Part shown: piece after piece, positions 35,700-46,042 of the stretch
Layout of the letters: the number at the start of each line of letters is the position of its first letter
Numbering within the stretch: position 1 is the first letter of the stretch
Source of the DNA: CAZGCA01 sp964524145
Lineage (GTDB): Bacteria; Hydrogenedentota; CAZGCA01
Length of the DNA stretch: 64,000 bases
Assembly: GCA_964524145.1 (NCBI GenBank)
Contig: CAZGCA010000007.1
Coordinates: 33,380-97,379, forward strand
Direction: 5' to 3'
Program-made: the position numbers and the translations under genes
The notes under the pieces: model-generated
The model's database searches: none
Told to the model about the DNA's origin: nothing
The model's input: the letters and a program-made list of their open reading frames with translations, nothing else

Positions 35700-37427
35700 A
35701 TGAGAACGGCAAATAGGCGAAAGTTCATTCAAACGACGGGTGCGTCGCTGGGTTTGGCCGGGCTTGGATTGCAGAGCTCCTCCACAATGTCCGGCCGAAG
35801 GGGACAAGCAAAACGACCGCCTAATATTATCCTGATCATGGTGGATGACATGGGGTATTCGGACCTTGGCTGTTATGGCGGAGAAATCCTTACGCCCAAC
35901 CTGGACAGGATGGCCACTGACGGCTTGCGATTCACGCAATTCTATAATATGGCGCGGTGTTGTCCAACACGCGCAAGCGTCTTGACCGGTCTCCAACCGC
36001 ACCAGGCCGGTGTTGGATACATGACTTGGGGGCTAAAGGCTGAGGAACATCCCGGATACGTAGGCCATCTCAATAAACAATGTGTAACCGTTGCCGAGGC
36101 TTTGAGACTGGCCGGCTATCGCACTGCAATATCCGGTAAGTGGCACGTCGGCGATACGCGTGAGTATTGGCCGCTTCAGCGCGGTTTCGAGAAGAATTTC
36201 GGATTGTCGAGTGGTGGGCAGACGACTGGCGGGCATTGCAGTTACTTTGAGCCAAGTGTCATCAAAGACAATGAAGCTGTGACATTGGATGATGAAGACT
36301 TTTATTTTACTGACGCCATCTCTGACGCAACCGTCGAGTACATTGATGAGTTTGCAAAGGGAGATAGCCCCTTCTTTTTATACACAGCGTATACGGCGCC
36401 GCACTGGCCGCTCCATGCCTTGCCCGAAGACATCGCGAAATACCGTGACGTGTATAAGAAGGGTTGGGATGCGTTACGGGCTGAGCGCCACGCACGCATG
36501 ATCGAGATGGGACTGTTGGAACCGAGTTGCGAACTGACGCCGCGCGAAGAGAATGTGCCCGCATGGAAAGATGAGCCGCATAAGGAGTGGCAGATCGAAC
36601 GAATGGCTATTTACGCGGCCCAGATCGACAGGATGGACCAGGGCATAGGAAGGATAATGGCGAAACTGAAAGCAACTGGACAGGACGAGAATACATTAGT
36701 CTTGTTTCTTTCCGACAACGGCGCTGCTTCGGAAAGTTGGCCGCCAGGTATAGAGAAAGCCGTTCCTAAACTGTTTCCAAAGTTCGCCCCGGACGGACGA
36801 CTTGTGCGAGCAGGCAACGATCCGTCGATTATGCCAGGCGATGCAGCCACGTTCGCGACGTATGGCCCGGCTTGGGCCAACGCGAGCAATACGCCGTTCC
36901 GCCTGTTTAAGACCTGGATTCACGAAGGTGGCATCTCCACACCTCTTATCGCCCACTGGCCGAATGTCATCAAGAAAGGTGGCCGGACGGATGAGCTGGG
37001 CCAGGTGATCGATATCATGGCGACATGCCTCGACGTAGCCGGCGCTGAGTATCCGAAGAGTTATGAAGGCCACGATATCAAACCTCTTGAAGGTAAGAGC
37101 TTAGCGCCGATCTTCCGCAACGGCACTCGTGAAGGACATAGAGAAATATGCTGGGAGCACCAAGGAAACCGCGCCATTCGTCAAGGGAAATGGAAATTGG
37201 TGTCGAGATACCCTAACACCTGGGAGTTGTACGACATTGAGGCGGACCGGGGCGAGATGAACAACGTTGCAGAGCGGTATCCAGCCAAAGTTGAAGAATT
37301 GACTGAATTGTATGATGAGTGGGCTAACCGATGCGACGTACTGCCTTGGGACGATATTAAAGAGAAGCTGGAAAAAGCCTTTTGGGAACAATATGGCGAG
37401 TCCTTCCCTGAAGAAGAGGTAGTATAA
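35700..37427 (+). CDS. Tat-exported sulfatase (S1), third in the run
   Basis: The 575-residue product has a twin-arginine-like signal (NRRKFIQTTGASLGLAGLG), PPNIILIMVDDMGYSDLGC, and the formylglycine site in ARCCPTRASVLTGLQPHQAG, then GKWHVG and FLSDNGAASESW. It is closer to the sulfatase at 24215-26002 than to its two neighbours. Different sulfatase subfamilies in one locus suggest a glycan sulfated at several positions. No sulfatase-maturating enzyme is seen in the window. Confidence 0.93.
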   Translation: MRTANRRKFIQTTGASLGLAGLGLQSSSTMSGRRGQAKRPPNIILIMVDDMGYSDLGCYGGEILTPNLDRMATDGLRFTQFYNMARCCPTRASVLTGLQPHQAGVGYMTWGLKAEEHPGYVGHLNKQCVTVAEALRLAGYRTAISGKWHVGDTREYWPLQRGFEKNFGLSSGGQTTGGHCSYFEPSVIKDNEAVTLDDEDFYFTDAISDATVEYIDEFAKGDSPFFLYTAYTAPHWPLHALPEDIAKYRDVYKKGWDALRAERHARMIEMGLLEPSCELTPREENVPAWKDEPHKEWQIERMAIYAAQIDRMDQGIGRIMAKLKATGQDENTLVLFLSDNGAASESWPPGIEKAVPKLFPKFAPDGRLVRAGNDPSIMPGDAATFATYGPAWANASNTPFRLFKTWIHEGGISTPLIAHWPNVIKKGGRTDELGQVIDIMATCLDVAGAEYPKSYEGHDIKPLEGKSLAPIFRNGTREGHREICWEHQGNRAIRQGKWKLVSRYPNTWELYDIEADRGEMNNVAERYPAKVEELTELYDEWANRCDVLPWDDIKEKLEKAFWEQYGESFPEEEVV

Positions 37428-37457
37428 AGGGTATCGGAGAGCAAGGGAGCATGGAAG

Positions 37458-38546
37458 ATGAAGGAGGCATTCTCCGTTGATGTGACGCCGGATTGCGAAG
37501 GTCTTCTTCGATGCATAAAGCGGGAAGGCATGCCGAAACGCGTACATCATATTGAGGTGCTCATAGATCCCGAGATCTACGATGCGATATGCGAGCGTTA
37601 CGGTGTAGCCGCCGGGCTCGACGAGAGCGACCCTTTCTTCGGAGAGCGCCGGTACGTAGCTCTCCAGTCGTTCTTGGGATACGACTACGTCCATTGCAGC
37701 CTGCAAGACTTTGAGATGCCCATTAGTGCACATACAACGGAAGATACCGCAACGCTGGAGCATGAAACCGGTCGGAGTTTCGTTGATTCTCATCAAGGGC
37801 CCGTAACAACGTGGGAGGAGTTTGAAACGTTCCCGTGGCCTGATCCCGTGGCAGGTTTGACCCGCTCCCTTGAATGGTATGAACAACATTTGCCCGAGAA
37901 CATGTGCGTGATTGGGCTCGGCGGGTTCGGCCACTGCGCCGAACATCTCACTTGGCTCATGGGTTACGAGACGCTGTGCGTGGCTCTATATGAGCAGCGC
38001 GACCTCGTTGCAGCCATCAGCGAGCGCCTGATCGAGATATACGTGGCAGCGCTGGAAAGGATTCTTCAGTTCGAGCGAGTGAAGATTATCTGGACTGCAG
38101 ACGATATGGGGTTTCGCACTGGAACCCTGATTAGTCCCGAACATCTGCGCGAGTTTGTGCTGCCGGGACATAAGCGGTTGGCGGACGTGGCCCACGCTGC
38201 CGGACGACCTTACATGCTCCACTCGTGCGGCAACATCGGTGGCATAATGGATGATTTGATCGACGACGTGAAGATCGATGCGCTGCACTCATTCGAGGAC
38301 AACATCGAAAACGTGGTCGAAGCCAAGAAGAAGTATGGGCACCGCATCGCCGTGCTCGGCGGCATCGACATGGATTTCCTATGCCGTTCGAGCGAGGCGG
38401 GTGTGCGCGTGCGGGTGCGCGAAACGTTGGAGCAGTGCATGCCCGAGGGCGGATACGTCTTGGGCACAGGTAATAGTGTGGCCAATTATGTTCCCATTGA
38501 GAACTACCTGGCCATGCTTGACGAAGGCAGGCGGTTTGCGGCGTAG
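37458..38546 (+). CDS. URO-D superfamily methyltransferase-like protein 1
   Basis: The 362-residue product is a TIM-barrel protein of the uroporphyrinogen decarboxylase superfamily. MLHSCGNIGGIMDDLID near residue 253 carries the His-x-Cys zinc-ligand pattern of MtaA/MtbA/CmuA-type corrinoid methyltransferases, and EGGYVLGTGNSVANYVP the usual C-terminal turn. It lacks the N-terminal substrate arginines of true HemE. The family moves methyl groups between a corrinoid protein and an acceptor; no corrinoid protein is encoded nearby. It starts 30 bases after a sulfatase and heads a long colinear cluster. Confidence 0.85.
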   Translation: MKEAFSVDVTPDCEGLLRCIKREGMPKRVHHIEVLIDPEIYDAICERYGVAAGLDESDPFFGERRYVALQSFLGYDYVHCSLQDFEMPISAHTTEDTATLEHETGRSFVDSHQGPVTTWEEFETFPWPDPVAGLTRSLEWYEQHLPENMCVIGLGGFGHCAEHLTWLMGYETLCVALYEQRDLVAAISERLIEIYVAALERILQFERVKIIWTADDMGFRTGTLISPEHLREFVLPGHKRLADVAHAAGRPYMLHSCGNIGGIMDDLIDDVKIDALHSFEDNIENVVEAKKKYGHRIAVLGGIDMDFLCRSSEAGVRVRVRETLEQCMPEGGYVLGTGNSVANYVPIENYLAMLDEGRRFAA

Positions 38547-38600
38547 CGCCAGGAGTACGAGCGGCTGCACGCACCGTCCAACGAGGAACTGGGAGAGGCA

Positions 38601-39692
38601 ATGGCTCACATGACACCGCGCGAGCGGGTCCTGACGGCGCTCAATCGACGGATACCTGACCGCGTCCCGTTCGAGTTGAGCTACGGTGCCTTTACGCCGG
38701 CGCTGATGGACACGTTCGTGCGCAAGACTGGATCGCAGGATCCGGCTGAATATTGGAGTTTCCCGGTGCGTTCCGTTTGCTTTCGAACCGAGCCGCAACA
38801 CGTGTTATGGCGGCGGTACGCATCATACTATCCTACAGAGCTTCCGGTGGGTACCACCATAGGCACGTTCGGCGTGGCGGAGAGCCCCGGGTCCACGGAA
38901 CACTTCGTGAAGTTCATCCATCCGCTGAGAACCGCGACAACCGAGGATGAAATGGCCGCCTATCCGTTTCCCGAGCCAGCCGAAGCGGCGTTGTACGGGC
39001 ATCTCAAGGACGCCGTGAACGGCCTCCATGGAAGAGATCTTGCGGCTCAGGGTGAGCTCTATTGTACCATCTTCGAGACGGCATGCCTCATTCGTGGGAC
39101 GCCGGATTTGTTGGCCGATTTCCTGGTGAACGCCGCCATGGCGGAGGTTCTGCTCGATCGTCTGACGGCATTGCGCGTCGTGCAGGCTCGACAGTACGCC
39201 GAAGCAGGGGTAGACGTGCTGCGGCTGGGTGATGATATCGGCATGCAAAGCGGCATGATCATGAGCGCAGACACTTGGCGCCACTGGCTTAAACCACGGC
39301 TTGCCCAAATCATCCGGGCAGCAAAAGAGGTCAAGCCGGATATACATATCTTCTACCATTCCGACGGCGACTGTCGAGCTGTCATCCGAGACCTTATTGA
39401 GATCGGAGTCACCGTTCTCAATCCGGTACAGCCGGAATGCATGGATCCGGCAGAGATCAAGGCCGCGTTCGGAGACCAACTGGCGTTCTGGGGTACCATC
39501 GGCACGCAAACAACCATGCCGTTTGGAACTCCCGAACAGGTACGCGCAACGGTTAGGGAACGTATTATGACTGTGGGAAAAGGAGGAGGCTTGCTGATCG
39601 CCCCGACACACATTCTCGAGCCGGAAGTGCCGTGGGACAACATCATTGCTTTCGTTGAAGCGGTAAACGAATACGGAAACGCGGCAAGGTGA
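38601..39692 (+). CDS. URO-D superfamily methyltransferase-like protein 2
   Basis: The 363-residue product begins MTPRERVLTALNRRIPDRVP, the standard start of the URO-D/MtaA-like family, with FYHSDGDCRAVIRDLIEIG near residue 252 and GKGGGLLIAPTHILEPEVPW at the C-terminus. The zinc-type His-x-Cys motif of copy 1 is HSDGDC here, so metal ligation may differ. GAGAGG precedes the ATG. Presumed cytoplasmic. Substrate unknown. Confidence 0.85.
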   Translation: MAHMTPRERVLTALNRRIPDRVPFELSYGAFTPALMDTFVRKTGSQDPAEYWSFPVRSVCFRTEPQHVLWRRYASYYPTELPVGTTIGTFGVAESPGSTEHFVKFIHPLRTATTEDEMAAYPFPEPAEAALYGHLKDAVNGLHGRDLAAQGELYCTIFETACLIRGTPDLLADFLVNAAMAEVLLDRLTALRVVQARQYAEAGVDVLRLGDDIGMQSGMIMSADTWRHWLKPRLAQIIRAAKEVKPDIHIFYHSDGDCRAVIRDLIEIGVTVLNPVQPECMDPAEIKAAFGDQLAFWGTIGTQTTMPFGTPEQVRATVRERIMTVGKGGGLLIAPTHILEPEVPWDNIIAFVEAVNEYGNAAR

Positions 39693-39734
39693 GCGCGGGG
39701 ACTGCTGGGACAGACTTATTCGTGGAGATGTCGT

Positions 39735-41864
39735 ATGCTTAAGATCAAAGCAATTCTGATCGTTACTGTCTTGTCTATCGTTTTCGTTTCTCGGGCTGCG
39801 GAGCCGCAACAGAGCGTCAAGGGACATCTCCCGGAATGGCTCGATGAGGTACAAACCTATACCATGGTCACCGTCACGCCTGACGAGGCAAAGGAGATGA
39901 ACGCAAGCGTCAACGGTGTTTGGGCGGGGTTTGGCGGGAACAGTCCGATATTGCCGTTCCCCGGCTTTGTGTCCACGGTGCAGAAAGTGTTTGGCAAGGA
40001 CATGGAATCGTTCGTTGATGCGTCTCACGAGGACGGCCTGAAAGTCGTGTGTGCTATCAACGGTATCGAGGGGATGAAACCGCTGAGGGAGATCACACCC
40101 GACCTGGAGAGTATGGCGTGCCGGGACGCCCACGGAGAGATCGCCACCTGGAGCAGTCCCGAGGAACAGTGCATCCAGATGTGTACGAACAACCCGGACT
40201 GGGTCGAGTGGGAGATCGAGTACGGCAAGCGAGGGATTGATGCCGGCGCTGACCTCGTGCAAGTGGATACGCCCCAGGGGCAGGCGGTCGGCTACATAAT
40301 CAAGAAAGGGGGATACTGTCCGCATTGCATGGAGACATTCCGGAAACACCTGTACGGAAAGTACACTCCTGGAAAACTCAAGGAGAAGTTTGCGATCACG
40401 GAGTTCAAATCGCACGAGATCATCGAACGGCTCAAAGATCCGCCAGATGCCCCGACCAGCGAGATGATGTATCGTGCGAGGGTCAGGAAGAATCCTCTGT
40501 TCCACGAGTTTCTCGTGTGTCAGGAACGGGCAAGTTACGATACGAGGAAGGTGTTGGTAAACCGGCTTCGTGAACACGCACGCAGCAGTGGCAAGAAGGT
40601 GGCGTTTGCAACGAACGCGTTTCAGCTTTCGGCGGCAAATCCGTTCGGGTACTGGATACGGGCGATAATGTTTGCCGATATCTTTGACCTGTTCGCCTAC
40701 GAGAACAGTCACTCTCCGGACGGCATACCGCTTCAGGACAGCCGGTTGCCCCGAGGCAAGTGGGCCCCCATCCACAAACTGGCCCACGCAATCCACCACC
40801 GCCGGGCACCCGCCGTGAGCGGCGCCGGGGCGATGCCGAAGTTCTTCCAGGGATACCTTGACGGGAAACCACATCCCACCACGTGGTTCGGCGTGCTGTG
40901 TGCAGACGCGTATGCGGGCAACGGCGCGTACATAACCTACTACTTCGAGGCGCCGGCAGGGAACACGGCGTTCAGAGAGATCTTCTGGAAGAAGGCGACT
41001 GAACAGTTTGGGTTTGTCCTCTCGCACAAGGACCATTACGAGGGCGATCTCCGGTCGGGTTCGCCTGTGGCCATTGTCTTCCTGTTCAACGATCGCGGCC
41101 GCGTCATCCCGGGCGTCTTTCCTTCCTACATGGGTTTTGCGCAAGGGCTTATCGAGGGTAACTATCCCTTCGACGTCGTCTTTGCAGGGGACGACAACTA
41201 TGTCAAGGACAAGCTCGCGGCAGAAGATCTTCGGAACTACACCGGGATCATTGTGCCGTCACCGATTGACCCCACCGAAAACCAGAAGAAAGTCATCAAG
41301 GAGTTCGTAAACTCCGGCGGGACATTGGTCTGTCAGGAGCCGCAACGACTGGGATTCCAGGAAGAAACCGGGCTCGACCTCGAATTCCCCTATCTTGCGG
41401 AGGCCTTCGGTTACGGCAAAGGGAGGGTGCTTAAGCTGAAGGGTGAAGTGACGGAGACCTGGACGGACGATGTTGGGTCCAACTTCTTCAAGAGCTACGA
41501 CCCGATGCTGCGGACGCAGATTTGCCACCTGGCCGAACAACTGGATCTCTCTCCGGTACTTGAGCGCGACCCGGACGGCCTTGTAAGCGCGTTTCCGATC
41601 CTGCAACCTGAAAGGAAGCGCGTGGTGGTACACGTTGTAAACTATGACGTCGATTACGATAGCGACGCGATTCGGCAGAAGAAAGATGTCACCGTGAAAG
41701 TGTCGCGGCCCGTCTTTATCGAGGGTGATGTTGTGTGTCATGTGTATTCTCCCGGAAAAGAAGAGCCGGAACAGCTGAGGGTTGTTACATCAGAGAACAC
41801 GGTTTCATGTACCATTCCGCGGCTGGCGATTGCCGCGTCAGTGGTGTTTACCGGCAGCGGGTAG
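39735..41864 (+). CDS. Secreted putative glycosidase, GH42-like barrel with amidotransferase-like domain
   Basis: The 709-residue product has a signal peptide (IKAILIVTVLSIVFVSRAAE). Residues about 30-420 look like a TIM-barrel glycosidase domain (GLKVVCAINGIEG, VEWEIEYGKRGIDAGADLVQ, CPHCMETFRKHLYGKYTPG, DLFAYENSH). About 430-600 resembles the beta-galactosidase trimerisation/amidotransferase-like fold (YTGIIVPSPIDPTENQKKVI, VNSGGTLVCQEP), and a beta-sandwich closes the protein. No family number can be given with confidence and the catalytic acids are not identified. Confidence 0.65.
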   Translation: MLKIKAILIVTVLSIVFVSRAAEPQQSVKGHLPEWLDEVQTYTMVTVTPDEAKEMNASVNGVWAGFGGNSPILPFPGFVSTVQKVFGKDMESFVDASHEDGLKVVCAINGIEGMKPLREITPDLESMACRDAHGEIATWSSPEEQCIQMCTNNPDWVEWEIEYGKRGIDAGADLVQVDTPQGQAVGYIIKKGGYCPHCMETFRKHLYGKYTPGKLKEKFAITEFKSHEIIERLKDPPDAPTSEMMYRARVRKNPLFHEFLVCQERASYDTRKVLVNRLREHARSSGKKVAFATNAFQLSAANPFGYWIRAIMFADIFDLFAYENSHSPDGIPLQDSRLPRGKWAPIHKLAHAIHHRRAPAVSGAGAMPKFFQGYLDGKPHPTTWFGVLCADAYAGNGAYITYYFEAPAGNTAFREIFWKKATEQFGFVLSHKDHYEGDLRSGSPVAIVFLFNDRGRVIPGVFPSYMGFAQGLIEGNYPFDVVFAGDDNYVKDKLAAEDLRNYTGIIVPSPIDPTENQKKVIKEFVNSGGTLVCQEPQRLGFQEETGLDLEFPYLAEAFGYGKGRVLKLKGEVTETWTDDVGSNFFKSYDPMLRTQICHLAEQLDLSPVLERDPDGLVSAFPILQPERKRVVVHVVNYDVDYDSDAIRQKKDVTVKVSRPVFIEGDVVCHVYSPGKEEPEQLRVVTSENTVSCTIPRLAIAASVVFTGSG

Positions 41865-41909
41865 GGAATTCGAAGTGCATGATTGGTTGAAAGACGAGGA
41901 GAGTGCGAG

Positions 41910-42941
41910 ATGAGAACCAGGCAGGCGATCCACAACGGTTCCGCGTGGGCGGTTGCGCTACTGGGAAGTGTTGCGCTGACCTTCGGGCCGGCTGCAAGCG
42001 GCCTTGCAAGTCAGAGCAAAGGAGACGGTAGTATGCGGCCACACAAGGACACATACACCATGGAACAGGAGAAGATACACCAGGATCTCGCGTTCGAAAA
42101 GGTGTTTATACCTCCCAGCGGGATCCCGGCTTACATTATCTATATGGAAGCCAAAGCCAAGGATTTCAAACCGGCGGTCATCATATTGCACGGGGGCGAA
42201 GCGGGTGCGGCGGACAAGACGCAGACAATCCCCTGGCTCTGGCCGATAGAGCTGGCGCGCATGGGCTACGTTGTTGCGTGCACCGATGCATGGGGTTGTG
42301 GAGAACATCCAGGCGTGCAAGAGCTGCGTACGATGAAGCGAAAGACCAAGTGGGATGCGTTGATCCCGAGGATCGCAATTACCGCACGCGATTGCTCGCA
42401 CGTCTACGAGTATCTTGCCGCACGGCCGGATGTTGATGGCGCACGCATAGGGCTTATGGGCGTGTCCGGAGGTGCGATGACGACGTTGGCCGCTGCCGCC
42501 ATTGAGGATCGGTTCGCCGCCTATGTGGCCGTCAACGGCGCCTGCGATTACTTCTCTCCGAAATGGAAGGAGACGTTGTTTAACAAGCTGCAAGGCGGCA
42601 TCGACCTTGACAAGGCGTCTGACGAGCTTCGAGACCGCATCAAATCGATCGATCCTGTTTTTCATCTCGAAGAGATCGCTCCGAAGCCGTTGCTGTTCGT
42701 GCACGGTCGTAACGATCAGATGGCGCCTCCCATCTTCACGAAAGAACTGCACGAGAAGCTGGTCCCGCTCTACAGCGAGACGCCGGAGTGCCTTTCCTGG
42801 AGGGACTTCGACGTCTTTCCGTTACCGACCCACCGCAAACCCCATCTGATGGAACTCGCGATCACTCACGCTCATCATCCAGCGATAGCATTATGTGCCT
42901 ACAACTGGCTTGAGAAGCACGTCGAGGGCAACGGCAAGTGA
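41910..42941 (+). CDS. Secreted dienelactone-hydrolase-like alpha/beta hydrolase
   Basis: The 343-residue product has a Sec signal (AWAVALLGSVALTFGPAASG). The triad is visible as Ser in LMGVSGGAMTTLAA, Asp in FVHGRNDQMAPP and His in ITHAHHPAIAL; VIILHGGEAGA forms the oxyanion loop. The start at 41910 is chosen for the GAGGAGAG before it. It is probably an esterase acting on acylated or carboxyl-linked sugars. It ends four bases into the frame that precedes the next gene and is likely cotranscribed. Confidence 0.85.
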   Translation: MRTRQAIHNGSAWAVALLGSVALTFGPAASGLASQSKGDGSMRPHKDTYTMEQEKIHQDLAFEKVFIPPSGIPAYIIYMEAKAKDFKPAVIILHGGEAGAADKTQTIPWLWPIELARMGYVVACTDAWGCGEHPGVQELRTMKRKTKWDALIPRIAITARDCSHVYEYLAARPDVDGARIGLMGVSGGAMTTLAAAAIEDRFAAYVAVNGACDYFSPKWKETLFNKLQGGIDLDKASDELRDRIKSIDPVFHLEEIAPKPLLFVHGRNDQMAPPIFTKELHEKLVPLYSETPECLSWRDFDVFPLPTHRKPHLMELAITHAHHPAIALCAYNWLEKHVEGNGK

Positions 42942-43018
42942 CTTCGAGAAACGCGGCCAATCGAGATTTGTCGTATTGGCGCCACGGGTCTGATGGAATG
43001 AGAGAAAGGAAGCAGACG

Positions 43019-44683
43019 ATGTGTAAGCGATTTCGCCTCTTGCTTGTGTTGGCGCTTCTGAGCGTTGTCTGGATTCCTGTCGCGGCGACAGAAACCGTAA
43101 TGGTTCCGATGCGTGACGGAACGAAGTTGGCCACCGATATTCATATACCGGCTAAGGGAGGCCCGGCGTTTCCCGTCGTCCTTGTACGTACGGTGTACGG
43201 AAGGAAGAACATTGGTTTCATTGCCGGTCTCAACACGACGGGCGTGGCAGTAGTCACCCAGGATACTCGGGGGTACGGAGGGAGCGAGGGCATAAACATG
43301 GGCTTTGCCAACGACGGCTGGGGCGAGAACCAGGATGGTGTCGACACGGTGGAGTGGATCAAATCACAGGAGTGGTGCAACGGAAGAATCGCCACCTGGG
43401 GCAACTCCGCGTTGGGCATCACCCAGGTGTTGCTGGCTCCGGCCACCTCGTCCATCGCGTGCCAGGCTATCATTATGGCGCCTTCCAACTTCTACCACGT
43501 GTTCGTTCCGGGCGGTGTCCCTCGGAAAGTCCTTCCCGAAAGGTACTCGAAGCTGATGGGACACGCCGGGGCCATTGAAGAACAGCTGCGACACGCGGCC
43601 TATGACACGTTCTGGACATACTACAACGCCGAAGCGCGCGCGGGGGACATCACTGCGCCAGCCGTCCACGTCAGCGGCTGGTTCGACCTCTATCCCCAAG
43701 GCACCATCAACAATTTCGTTACGCGGCAACACCGTGGCGGGGAAGGTGCAAGGGGCAACCAGAAACTCATCATGGGTCCGTGGCCGCACGGCATCTCTCA
43801 GACGGTGGGCGAACTCACGTTCCCTGACAACTACAACTTCGACTGGGGAAACTATGTCTGGCGCTTTTTTCGACATTGGCTGCAAGGCGAGCAAAACGGT
43901 ATCATGGACGAGCCGACGGTTCACTACTACATCATCGGCGACACAGAGGACGCGGACGCGCCGGGCAACGAGTGGCGGACTGCCGACGATTGGCCGCCCT
44001 ATCCAATCACAAACACGCACTACTATCTGTCAGAAGACGGGCGGCTGACCGCGAGTCCGGCGACGGCTGAACGAGCCAAGCTGAGCTATGACTTCGACCC
44101 GACGGATCCCTGCCCGAGCCACGGCGGCACCAACCAGCTTATTGCTTCCGGTCCCCTCGACCAACGCGTGATCAGTTCGCGGAACGACGTGTTGACCTTC
44201 GAAACAGAGGTATTGGAAGAGCCCGTCGAGATCGCAGGGGCCATACGCGTCAAGTTGTACGTTTCTTCGGATGCACCGGATACCGATTTCACGGCCAAGC
44301 TCATCGACGTCTACCCGGATGGACGGGAGTTCGCGATGGTCGATGGAATCCAGCGCGTCAAGTTCCGCAATGGTTTCGAGAAGCCCGCCCCGTTGCCGGT
44401 AGGCGAGATCGGCGAACTCGAGATCGATCTCTGGTCCATCAGTTTGGTCTTCAACAGGGGTCACAAGATCGGCGTGCAGATCTCGAGCAGCAATTGGCCC
44501 CGCTGCGAGGTGAATCCCAACACAGGTGAGGATCTTCCTCGTTATGCTGGGGAATCTCCGGTCGGAGACAGGACTATCGATAAGGCAAGCGTGCGCGTGG
44601 CACACAATACCGTCTACATGGACAAGGGTCGTCCCAGCGCGCTGATTCTCCCGGTGCGGGCCACGTTGGAGAAAGGAACTTGA
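43019..44683 (+). CDS. Secreted CocE/NonD-family (X-Pro dipeptidyl-peptidase-like) hydrolase
   Basis: The 554-residue product has a signal peptide (FRLLLVLALLSVVWIPVAAT). It contains VVTQDTRGYGGSEG, the nucleophile elbow TWGNSALGITQ, IMGPWPHGISQ with the likely catalytic His, and a C-terminal jelly-roll (VKLYVSSDAPDTDF, EFAMVDGIQR, IGVQISSSNWPR). The family hydrolyses amide or ester bonds, such as cocaine esterase or glutaryl acylase. The start at 43019 follows GAAAGGAAG; the open frame back to 42938 overlaps the previous gene. Confidence 0.88.
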   Translation: MCKRFRLLLVLALLSVVWIPVAATETVMVPMRDGTKLATDIHIPAKGGPAFPVVLVRTVYGRKNIGFIAGLNTTGVAVVTQDTRGYGGSEGINMGFANDGWGENQDGVDTVEWIKSQEWCNGRIATWGNSALGITQVLLAPATSSIACQAIIMAPSNFYHVFVPGGVPRKVLPERYSKLMGHAGAIEEQLRHAAYDTFWTYYNAEARAGDITAPAVHVSGWFDLYPQGTINNFVTRQHRGGEGARGNQKLIMGPWPHGISQTVGELTFPDNYNFDWGNYVWRFFRHWLQGEQNGIMDEPTVHYYIIGDTEDADAPGNEWRTADDWPPYPITNTHYYLSEDGRLTASPATAERAKLSYDFDPTDPCPSHGGTNQLIASGPLDQRVISSRNDVLTFETEVLEEPVEIAGAIRVKLYVSSDAPDTDFTAKLIDVYPDGREFAMVDGIQRVKFRNGFEKPAPLPVGEIGELEIDLWSISLVFNRGHKIGVQISSSNWPRCEVNPNTGEDLPRYAGESPVGDRTIDKASVRVAHNTVYMDKGRPSALILPVRATLEKGT

Positions 44684-44800
44684 GATGACCGGTTTTGCCA
44701 CGTCTTCACATCAGGCGAGAACGGCTGGGCTCGGTGTTTCGCCGTCGGAGGGTTTGTGCGTGGATGAGATGCGTCTACCGGGTGTTCGCGGAGGATTGCT

Positions 44801-46042
44801 ATGAGTGAAGTCTACATCGTAGGCGTTGCGATGACGCCGTTCGCCAAGTTGCCCGAGTCGACAGTCAAGCAACTTACAAGGGATGCCGTTGCCGGCGCTC
44901 TGAACGATGCCGGGTGTGACATTGCGGATATTGGAGCAGCATGGTTTGCGAACAGCGGCCAGGGCGCCACGGAGGGACAGTTCTCGGTTCGAGGAGAGAT
45001 CGCGCTCCGGTCGATGGGTTTCGAAGGAATACCGATCACAAATGTCGAGAACGCATGCACGAGCGGGAGCAACGCGCTCAACCAGGCATACGCCCACCTG
45101 CGGGCTGGTTTGTCGGACGTGGTTCTTGCGGTCGGCTGCGAGAAGATGACGTTTATTGACAAAGAGCCATCGCTGAAGGCATTTCTAGGTGGGGTGGATG
45201 TTTACAGTGCACAAGAGACATTTATGAACTTGCTTGCTCTCGGCGAGGGGGTGACCCCGCCGGAAGGTGTTTCAGATCAAGGTGGAATGAGAAGCGCGTT
45301 CATGGACATTTATGCTGCTTTAGCCCGGTTCCACATGAAGACGTTCGGGTCGACGCAGCGTCAACTTGCTGCTGTTGCATCGAAGAACCACTTCCATTCC
45401 ACGATGAATCGGTTGTCACAGTACCAAAAAGACATGAGCATTGAGGAGGTGTTGAACGCGCGGCTGATATCCTGGCCGCTAACACTGCCAATGTGTTCTC
45501 CAATCAGCGATGGCGCAGCGGCCGCTGTTGTGTGTACGCAGGACGCCCTGCGTCGTTTCGACAAGTCGCGCGCTATAAAAGTCCACGCAACGGTTCTGGG
45601 CAGCAGCGTGAATCGCAAACCTGAAGAGGTCGAACGACACATATGCCATCTCATAGCGTTGAGAGCGTATGAGCAGGCGGGACTCGAGCCGAAGGATATG
45701 TCCGTTGCCGAACTTCATGACGCTACCGCGTTTGCGGAGGTCCAGCAGTCTGAGAACCTGGGATTCTGCGAGTTTGGCCAGGGAGGATGGATCGCAGAGC
45801 GAGGAGAGACGCGGCTCGGCGGGCGCATTCCCGTTAACGTTTCGGGAGGGCTCGAATCAAAAGGGCATCCTATAGGCGCAACGGGGTTGGGACAGGTATA
45901 CGAACTCGTCGTGCAGTTGCGGGGCGAGGCCGGCAAACGGCAGGTCGAAAAGGCCCGGTTCGCCGTCGCGGAGAACGGAGGAGGGTTCTACGGCATAGAA
46001 GAAGCTGCTGCGTGCGTCACAATACTCGGGAGAGACATATGA
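44801..46042 (+). CDS. Thiolase-family protein (SCP-x / lipid-transfer type)
   Basis: The 413-residue product begins MSEVYIVGVAMTPFAKLPES. The acyl-accepting Cys is in NACTSGSNALNQAY near residue 86 and the His in ESKGHPIGATGLGQ. The second Cys box of classical thiolases (CxG) is replaced by GGGFYG, as in SCP-x and unorthodox thiolases, so it may cleave or condense bulky beta-keto acyl-CoAs. It overlaps the acyl-CoA synthetase by ATGA. Confidence 0.87.
   Translation: MSEVYIVGVAMTPFAKLPESTVKQLTRDAVAGALNDAGCDIADIGAAWFANSGQGATEGQFSVRGEIALRSMGFEGIPITNVENACTSGSNALNQAYAHLRAGLSDVVLAVGCEKMTFIDKEPSLKAFLGGVDVYSAQETFMNLLALGEGVTPPEGVSDQGGMRSAFMDIYAALARFHMKTFGSTQRQLAAVASKNHFHSTMNRLSQYQKDMSIEEVLNARLISWPLTLPMCSPISDGAAAAVVCTQDALRRFDKSRAIKVHATVLGSSVNRKPEEVERHICHLIALRAYEQAGLEPKDMSVAELHDATAFAEVQQSENLGFCEFGQGGWIAERGETRLGGRIPVNVSGGLESKGHPIGATGLGQVYELVVQLRGEAGKRQVEKARFAVAENGGGFYGIEEAAACVTILGRDI

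Noticed and set aside
38823..41144. 773-codon open frame on the minus strand
   Set aside because: It is antisense to two well-supported genes (URO-D protein 2 and the putative glycosidase) and has composition typical of a shadow frame.
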